DNA from: Ceratobasidium sp. AG-K
Taxonomy: Eukaryota; Basidiomycota; Agaricomycetes; Cantharellales; Ceratobasidiaceae
Direction: 5' to 3'
Length of the DNA: 64,000 nt
NCBI GenBank assembly: GCA_037039685.1
Contig: JAWNGF010000001.1
Location: forward strand, 2,852,001-2,916,000
Positions 56,557 to 64,000 of the stretch are shown one piece after another; position 1 is the first letter of the stretch; every line of letters starts with the position of its first letter. Below the pieces are notes generated by a model. That model had not been told where the DNA came from. It worked only from the letters and a program-made list of their open reading frames with translations, and made no database searches. The position numbers and the translations under genes are program-made.

Positions 56557-58134
56557 TTATATCTCTACACTACTTGGAGGCTTGTAGACACGTAAAGCGT
56601 CGGCCAATCTTGAGTCCCAGCTAACCCCGCTTCCCCTCCTCAAAAGCTTCCACCCGTCGAGTTCCTCCCTCCACTTGAGCTCCTTCTTAAACCTCTCGGT
56701 AGTTAACTCTACCTCCGATGGCGGTGGATGCTCGCGCTCATCCTTCGTAGGCTCCCGATCACCCCTTGCCAATGATCGGGCAACAGCCAACTTTCCAGGT
56801 AGTGCTTCATAGTACTTTTTGCGGGCATCTGCAATGTTCTTCGGAGTTTTGTTGTAACTCTTGGGGATATACTTTTCGTAGGCAAGATCGAAATCAAGGT
56901 CTCCGCCCTGTGGTCCTACTGTTGGAAATGACTCTACGAGTGTTTCTAGGCCTTCCATGTCTAAGGAACGCGGCGCCATTGGTAAGTGGTCGAGTTCGTC
57001 CTGCTTCTCAGGCGGAATGAAATCGCGAGTTTGCCCTTCCAAGAGAGTATATGCGGCCTCCGCTCCTAGCTGTGCGCGTCGACGCTCGTTGAAAAAGTCA
57101 ACGATCATGTGCGGGATATACCTGAATCCCAGGAGGTTCTGGAATGGTAGAAGGAGAAACGGAGGCTGAGGGGGGATCTCGTGTGGAACTGGAAGTTTTG
57201 CGTTCGATTTGGGTGCTTGGGAGTGGTCGGGTGGCCTTGAAGGAGAAGATGTTGAAGGAGCAAGAACGTGTGAAAAAAGGGGAGATTTAGACCCAGGCGC
57301 AAACACAGACGGCTTGCCAAGCGGTTCAGGTTCATCTTGGGTGCCAGGTATCGAGTCATGAGCAACCTGAATTTCAGGCTCGTCAAATACGCCGTCCCCT
57401 GCCAGCTGATGTGCGAGAGCCTCCTCTTGATCAACATCATCGATTCCCTCCGTCCATCCAAGGCGAATCCCGTGCAGATATTCTTTAAGCGTATGCCGGC
57501 CAACAATGAGAATTCCGCCTTGCATTTCTCGGTCTCGTTGTTGAGCAGGTGTAAGGGTCGATGGGAGCGGAACAATAGGTGGGTCATTATTTTGCCGTAG
57601 AGGATGATCTGGAGGAAGTGACTCCCTGCGCTGTGATTTTATTTTGTCCGCGATGCTTCTGGCCAGGCCACCATGTCGGTTTCCGTTGATCATCTCAAAG
57701 TCAACAGCAGCAGCGACGAGGATGGGCTATTTGGAAGATCAGTAGCAGAAAGATGGGAAAACTGGAGCTTCACATACTTTGACGTATCTGCGAAAGTACT
57801 TCATGCTCCGGTTATGATCGTCGTCACCTGGCCATCGACACGCATAAACTCGGACTTTACGCGGTAACTCTAGAGGATTAAGTTTCTCTTCTGCTCGCCA
57901 TTGGACCTTTTCGACATAGCTTTGCCGGATCCGTTTTGCCTCCCGACGATCGTAGATATACAGCGATGTGACAGAACCAAGAACTGACCAGAATATAAGC
58001 CAGTTGCGAGATGGGAGCTTGGGGCGTTTTTGAAGCCACGAGGTAGGTATCCCAGTATACCTAAGTGCTGAAGTTGCACCTGATGGCTTTAGTGGAGGTG
58101 CAGTAGGTGCTTTGGGAGGCTCGGTTGCGGACAT
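56557..58134 (-). CDS. TIM54: Mitochondrial inner-membrane translocase subunit Tim54
   Basis: Component of the TIM22 carrier-import complex of the mitochondrial inner membrane. Two exons, 57778-58134 and 56557-57726, from ATG 58134. The N-terminal matrix segment is Pro/Ala-rich, followed by GIPTSWLQKRPKLPSRNW and a single membrane span (LIFWSVLGSVTSLYIY). The intermembrane part begins LPRKVRVYACRWPGDD, then FRRYVKPILVAAAVDFEMI across the splice, NGNRHGGLARSIADKI, and GILIVGRHTLKEYLHGIRLG. Towards the C-terminus are RYIPHMIVDFFNERRRA and YIPKSYNKTP. About 510 residues. The middle holds a variable Ser/Pro-rich linker. Its stop lies 93 bp from that of HYPK (convergent). Confidence 0.92.
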
Positions 58135-58750
58135 GAGAGACCACCCAATTTAAATTGAATTTTGAGGGTAAGGAAAATCATCACGCTCACGTGACTGATA
58201 GGTCCTGTCAGCATATATAAGGCGCTAAAAATTGCACTCGTCCTCAACCTAAATTCGACGAGCCAAATTGCCAACGTCCAGCAAAGTATATGTAACGTAT
58301 ATCTTTCTACTGGGATGAAGGTCCAGACAACTCGTCAAGAATGAAGATTCGCCCTGCAAAAACAATCTATGCTGACTGCTACTCCCTTTGGTTGAGTAGT
58401 CATGACGCGAGATCACCTGGCGGTGGCCGACAAACCTTGTGCTTTTTTCGCCTGTTGCATTACCATCCGATTGTACGTTCGCTTTGAATTACAATTCCCC
58501 GATACATTATCCACAGCTGTCAATGATGATCACTCTGGTAAACCGTAATACACACCCAGTCACACGGCGGAGTTGGGAGATGCTTCATAGCGTCTCAAAC
58601 ATCTGTTGTTTTTTTAGGCTTGGGAGTGGATGGGGACTTTTAAGGCGAGACTGAGACGCTCTTGATACGTTTTTAACTTGTCGTAGTTTCTATTCTACAC
58701 GTACATGTACTAACACGGTTCTCAAGGTTCGGATACAACACCCGAGGCGA
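58135..58750. other. Intergenic between Tim54 start and MER3 stop
   Basis: 616 bp containing the TIM54 promoter and the MER3 3' UTR. A plus-strand frame near 58439-58654 has no recognisable content. Confidence 0.5.
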
Positions 58751-61700
58751 TCATAGGCCGTTCGCATCAAGCCATGCGTTGAAGTCATCCATTGGGTTTG
58801 GAATCGTTTTCTCTTGAGTTTCTTGATTACTTGGTATCTGTCGGTCGTGCTGTACAAGCGAATTGCAATATTATATTATTTTATTTTGCAAACCACGCAC
58901 CTTGGGGACCGCGTGGAGTAGCTCTGGCCCGTGCCTTGGAACCGCGACTTCTTTCTTTGACGACAGCCGTGCCTTCGGGCTGAAGTTTGAGCTAGTCCGT
59001 GGCTCCTTGGGTTTAACACTGCTGGATCCTCCCGTGGTAACTATTTTGACGCCTTCAAACATGTAATCCATGAATTCCTCAAAGTTGTCTTCGCCCATTC
59101 CCGATCTTGGCTGCTCCCCTGAGGTTTCAAGTAGCTTGAAAGGTCCAGGCGAGGGTGTACCAACGGACGAACTGGGATGAAACAGTGGTTTTGTAACAGG
59201 CTACAACAGGGCGTTGGTGAGTAACCAATACTAGGTGGAACGGCACCATCAAGTTACCTGCGAGAGTAACCGAAGTGGCGATTTGCCGGGCGTCGGCAGT
59301 ACTTCAACTGGCACAAGGCATGCAGGCGTGTTTGGGCGGGGGGTCGATGAGCCCTGTTTGAGCGGCGAGTACTTGATGCGTTTATCTTTACGGTTAGTTG
59401 GCCCGTCCTCCCTGTCTTCGGAGGCCAATCTCTTACCCCTCCTAGGTGGGGGCGGAGTAACGTGTCGAAACAGTTCCATTTCGGCATCACCTTGTTTTGG
59501 CTTGACAGACATAGGCGATCTGTCTATTTCCGGTTCTAAAGCCTCGGAAGGTAAGTTTGCGGCCCATTTATCCATCTCGGAATCGTCGTAACTATTGGGT
59601 CCAGAGCTACTTGGCGATGCGGCCCTCTTTACTGCTCGAATATCGGCAGGTTCGGGCAAGTCTTGATCATCTGAGCTAAGTAATCCAACGGCAAACTTGG
59701 GCTTGAATGCTGGCACCGGAATGAAACTACTGTCGAGCATGGGCTTGGTGTGTTTGGTTGTTGCCTTTGGAACTGGGCGGTTATCCTGGGGCCGAGTACG
59801 TTTGATCTGGGGGGCACCACGACTGGTTGTCTTGTTGTGAAGGTAATCCAACTGGGATTTTTGCTTTTCGGCCTGAGTTTTCGGCTTCGGGGCAGGTCGG
59901 GAAGAAATAGGGGAAGGGGAACTGAGTATATTGCGGTCGTACTCTTGTTCGGGCTCGCTAATATGCTTTGGCTACACTTCATGTTCATCCGAGGACGAAA
60001 ACTCGAATACGATGGTCTCACCTTGGCCTTTGCCCCTTTCGGACTCGGAGGAGGTTTGGGCAAGCCCTCTCGACAACTATGATTCGCGCGTACATCTGTA
60101 ATAATACAAGACTAGTATAAAATAACTCACCACATGTGCCTACATGCGGTTTTGTCTTTGCATTTATGGTGACATCTATGTTTCGCTGAGCGTTAGTGGT
60201 GTCCCAATGCCAAGTGGTCCGTGCATACGCGTAATTTCCGTTTGGTAGTCGAGTGTTTTGCGCAGTCGCAGCCGATTTACCCGCATAGCCATTTTTACCA
60301 GTGTTGACCGGCTCGCCACTGCCTACTTTCAGCTTCGGCTTTGTACTCGGACTTTCTCCGGCTTCGTTCTTGGTCAGCCAACTAGCTGATCGGCATATCC
60401 CACCGATAGTAAGACTCACGAGAATCCGAAAGAGTCAAATCTGGGATATCCTCCTCCTCGGCCGTTTCTGTGCGCTTCGTTCACAAAAATGTCAATAATT
60501 GAACGGCGGAAATAAACGCAAGACCGGGTCTAGTACCTCGGACGCCTTCGGAGGCCGAGTATTGGGGGTGGGGAAGATATTCGGTGAGAGACTAGGTTTG
60601 AAGTCGTGGCGTTCGGTTATCCCGGCGAACTTATCTAGCGAGACGATGACGAGAACAGTTTGGGATGGCCGAGTCAAAGAGGCGGTAACCTGGAAATCAG
60701 CAGCCCCAAGGAGCCGTTTGGTGCTGTGGAATCCATGCGAATAGTCATCGATAGTTAGATACCCTGGGCCATACAGCCACTATACTTACCTGACCCGCCT
60801 AAAATCGATCAATTGATTATCAGAAGAAATGGTCAGAATGCTAGTTATCCGAGTGTCAAATGTTTTTGTAAATCGCATATCCTTGATAGGTGCGTATTTG
60901 GCCGAAACAGATATCGATAGCACGATATCAACGGACCCGCGGTGTTCATGCTTGAGGCTACTTCTTTCACGGAGATCGAGTATGCCGGCAGTGCCCGGGC
61001 GCTCGAAATCACCTCGGACCCAAAGGGCGGTCGTCTGTTCAATAACTGTAAATTTTTTAGAGATCTTTGCTTCTTTATAGTGTGGAAGATGGCTTACCAT
61101 TTCGATCCTGCTTGAATCTTGCGCGGCTAACGTCTTGATGCTAGTGATTCCATTCTCCGCCAAGACCTAGCCAACGCATTGAATTCCATCAGGCGATGAA
61201 GTATTACAATACGGCATTATTATAGCATACCTTATATCTGTATGAAAGTTCAACCGTTAGCCAGGATCATAATCTAATAGAAGGCCAGCTCACGATTTCT
61301 CTCCTATACCTTCCAACTGCTTCAAGACTGTAGGTCGATCCTCCCATGCTCTCCCATTAAGACTTCTCATCCTACATCGACCAGGAACATTCAAACTCAC
61401 GTTAGTCCGGCCGAGGCAACCGCATGGCGAAAGAATAGACTCACAGGCTCATCCCATTGATCATCACTGCACCGTTCTTGGACACCAAGGCCGTATCAAC
61501 CAGAGCTTCGAGCAACTGAGGTCAGTTCGGATCGGAAAGCTGGCTATTATAATAAAAACATGCCGGTAATCATACGGGGCGCATGGCGCATCAAGTTGAG
61601 GGCTTCCATATGGGGCTGAGAATTCGGACTCTTGAACTCGGGCGACATGAGCGGTACCCCTCCCAGAACCGCCTGTATTTGGAAATGTCAGCTAAATAAA

Positions 61701-64000
61701 GCAGTAAAGCGATATCAGAGCTTGCTTGAATCAAAAGGCTGGCCTTGTCGGCCGAGGTCTCAGCTTTCTTGATGGGAAACCGTATGCTTTCGTGCTCGCT
61801 CAATTTATTGTATACCTAGTAATTTCGGTCATCAGTTTGCGAGCGCATCGAGTAACCTTATGGGACCGGAACTCGCCTGTCGCTCTCCCCCCCGCATGTG
61901 CATATCCTTGAACCTAATCATACACTACAGTGAGCGTGCCTGTCTGAAGTCTAGAACTACCTTACTCCTCGGCTCCCGACAAAGCAGTCAACTGGCCCCT
62001 TATGTTAAACATGTCGGATAAGACTAAGCTTGTTCTACCCACTACTGATCGTAAACAGGCGGCGCCGTTATCATTCGTGAAGTCGATAAAAAGCTTCATC
62101 TGCCGCAATCGAATTGAACAGACGCGGGGGAGGAATCAGTAGTGTACGTACCGTGGACTGGCGGATGTAATACTGCAGCCAATTCAGAGAATTTACGAAC
62201 TCATAGCAAAGATATTTCGTGGCTTACCCGCTAGCGACGCCAAGTCAGCCGAGTATCAAACTGATTGAAGTGTACTCACGCTCATAATCTCTCCAAACTC
62301 AGTTAGTAAGAGTTCATCTCCGCGCTCCCCATCCTTCACGAGCTGGGTTTCTCGCAAAACGTCGAGCGAACTAATAACCAAAGCGTCGATACACTCCTCC
62401 CATGGCGTGCTATCCACATCCAAATTATAATGTTTTGGGTTCTTCTGGATGCGACAAAATAAGAACGTTTTTCGTAGCCATTGCTTGGCGGTATCGATAC
62501 ACTTGATTGTGCCTATCCCACACTCGAGTTATCCACTATCTCAAGAAATTCAAGCTGAAATGACTTGCCTAGTCCGATTTCAGAATTGATATGCTCGGTG
62601 AGATTATGATGTAGTGTGCTCTCTAGCCCCGAACCGCTCGTAGCGAGTAGCTTATACTTGGTCTCCAGGGGTCTATCGCACATGATGATCGCTATTCCTT
62701 CTCGATCTAGTCGCATATACGCAGTTGGATTAAGTATGGCAGCGGTAGATATAACATACCGAATTGTGGACGACCCTTCATGCGGTTGGAGCTTAGTCAC
62801 AGATACAATGATCGCGTGCCGAGTTGAACGATACGTACCGCTCGACCTAGCATCTGCATGACGTCCTGGCTACTATATTCCGCCCACCCACTACCTGTCC
62901 ATTGAACGGTTCCCTTGATAATAACAATGTGCGCAGCTGCAACGGCATCGCAGATTGAGCTTGGATGTAGAATTATTGTGGATTCCACTCACGAAAGTTG
63001 ACGCCAACGGCCAAGGTCTGAAACAGACCGTAAATTTCTAAACGATGGGAGAAACGAGTACTGCTTACAGAGGTAGCAACGATAACGCTCAATTTCCGCT
63101 GAGTGAACAACTCTTCGACTGTACGTCGGTCATCTAAACTTAGCCCAGCGTGGTGTACGCCAATTCCCAGATTTGAGAGAGCTACGATTCCGCAGAGTTA
63201 GGAGCCGGTGCTAATAATTCCGGGCGCAGTTACCTTGAAGTTGAGGCTCGGCGAACCTGTCGCCCAGGCTAGGGTAGAATCGTTAATAACAGTGCCACAG
63301 GAAAATGACATAGACGTTTCTAACCCGCTGGATACGCTCCATGGAAGCTTTTCATTGACCTCGATCAATTGTTGGCAGGTCTCCATCAAATACGTCGCGG
63401 TCGACATCACACCTTCGAACCGACAGTGTTTAGTCACTATCCAAAGAAGAATATGGCAATGTATGCTACGCTACTTTTTCGGGTTGGGCAAAAAACGAGC
63501 ACCGGTTTACCCGTTGAATGTTGCTGAATGATCGGAAAGAGTTTGTAGTCTAGGGTTTTCATAAACTGAAACTACAGTCTTTGAGTTAGCGCCTGCATAA
63601 ACCCGGCAGAGAAGCGGCTTGCGTCGTTGTGCCCAGGAGGGCGGGAAATCCCGTATACGTGGCGCTGGAGCTTGCACGGTCGGTACTCGTCGCCAAACTG
63701 AGCAGATATTAGCTGGGACATTCATTTCAGGACGAAACAAACGTACTTTGAACATGGCGGTTGCCTCGCCACTTGAGCAGGATGATAACCAGTCTTTGAG
63801 GTCCTCGATGTTTGGCGCCGTCGCAGAAACCAGAACGAAACGAACGTCGTTCCCGCGTTGCATCATTCTCGAGATCACGACTTCAAGGCAGCTTCCGCGC
63901 GTGGCTTCGCCCACGGTGTGTACCTTGTGCTATGTTCAGACAAGAGCCACAGATGTAATGTTGCTAGACTTGCCTCGTCGACCATGAAAAGCTTGATTTG
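58751..64000 (-). CDS. MER3: Meiotic DNA helicase MER3/HFM1, 5' end beyond window
   Basis: Superfamily-2 helicase promoting meiotic crossovers in the ZMM pathway. The N-terminal part lies beyond base 64000. Visible from 5' to 3': the DExH motif MVDEVHTVGEATRG, split by a GC-AG intron (63924-63973); motif III VLVSATAPNIEDLKDWL; VHHAGLSLDDRRTVEELF; TLAVGVNF-type motif V; QDVMQMLGRA and DREGIAIIMC (motif VI region). A Sec63-like module follows (VLAENGITSIKTLA, LLNRRPPFG, SARALPAYSI), then a Cys/His cluster ending SCREGLPKPP near 60070, as in HFM1. The low-complexity tail ends DDFNAWLDANGL. More than fifteen introns. The gene appears intact where visible. Confidence 0.9.

Noticed and set aside
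1..64000. CRISPR arrays, bacterial operons, phage or toxin systems
   Set aside because: The window is intron-rich fungal nuclear DNA. No regularly spaced repeats or prokaryotic gene organisation were seen.

Overview
This is a eukaryotic, fungal window. Genes are broken by many short GT-AG introns of about 50-65 nt, have no operon structure, and include markers such as a fungal CBM1-GH6 cellulase, a Zn(II)2Cys6 regulator, TIM54 and an IDO-type tryptophan dioxygenase. The intron density, the proteins and a decayed NACHT-WD40 gene suggest an Agaricomycete. A Rhizoctonia/Ceratobasidiaceae origin is my guess from general similarity and was not tested.

Layout. 0-5.8 kb: a kinesin (kinesin-4/KIF21-like) whose coiled-coil tail runs off the left edge. 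5.8-10.9 kb: an AT-richer relic zone with a frame-broken NACHT-WD40 (NLR-like) gene interrupted by a small A-tailed retroposon bounded by an 18-bp direct repeat. 10.9-24.8 kb: inositol-pentakisphosphate 2-kinase (IPK1), a class I/II aminotransferase, a Zn2Cys6 regulator, then isovaleryl-CoA dehydrogenase and arginase in divergent orientation. 26-38.5 kb: a secreted type-B carboxylesterase, an unrecognised gene, UBLCP1 phosphatase, cysteine desulfurase NFS1, a two-RRM SR protein and a GH6 cellulase. 40.4-46.5 kb: indoleamine 2,3-dioxygenase, 3-hydroxyisobutyryl-CoA hydrolase with a scrambled 5' end, and a cupin. 46.7-64 kb: RPA1, TBCE, NECAP, CKS1, an SQ/TQ-FHA-kinase of the Rad53/Chk2 family, HYPK, TIM54 and the meiotic helicase MER3/HFM1, which runs off the right edge.

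Functional themes. Amino-acid catabolism recurs (IVD for leucine, HIBCH for valine, arginase, IDO, an aminotransferase). The right third is rich in DNA replication, checkpoint and cell-cycle genes (RPA1, CKS1, Chk2-like, MER3), beside tubulin folding (TBCE) and, at the far left, a microtubule motor. Several gene pairs share short divergent intergenic regions.

The most striking unexplained pattern is a set of extremely short exons, each forced by reading frame and protein conservation: 6 nt (Chk2-like, the Pro-Glu of DLKPEN), 9 nt (NECAP), 10 nt (arginase), 12 and 10 nt (UBLCP1) and 17 nt (aminotransferase). Other points worth checking are a GC-AG intron splitting the DExH box of MER3, a ~110-residue insert inside the kinesin motor, a local duplication that destroys the conserved N-terminal crotonase stretch of HIBCH, and an apparent frame slip in RPA1. 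All exon borders were read by eye from splice consensus and protein conservation.
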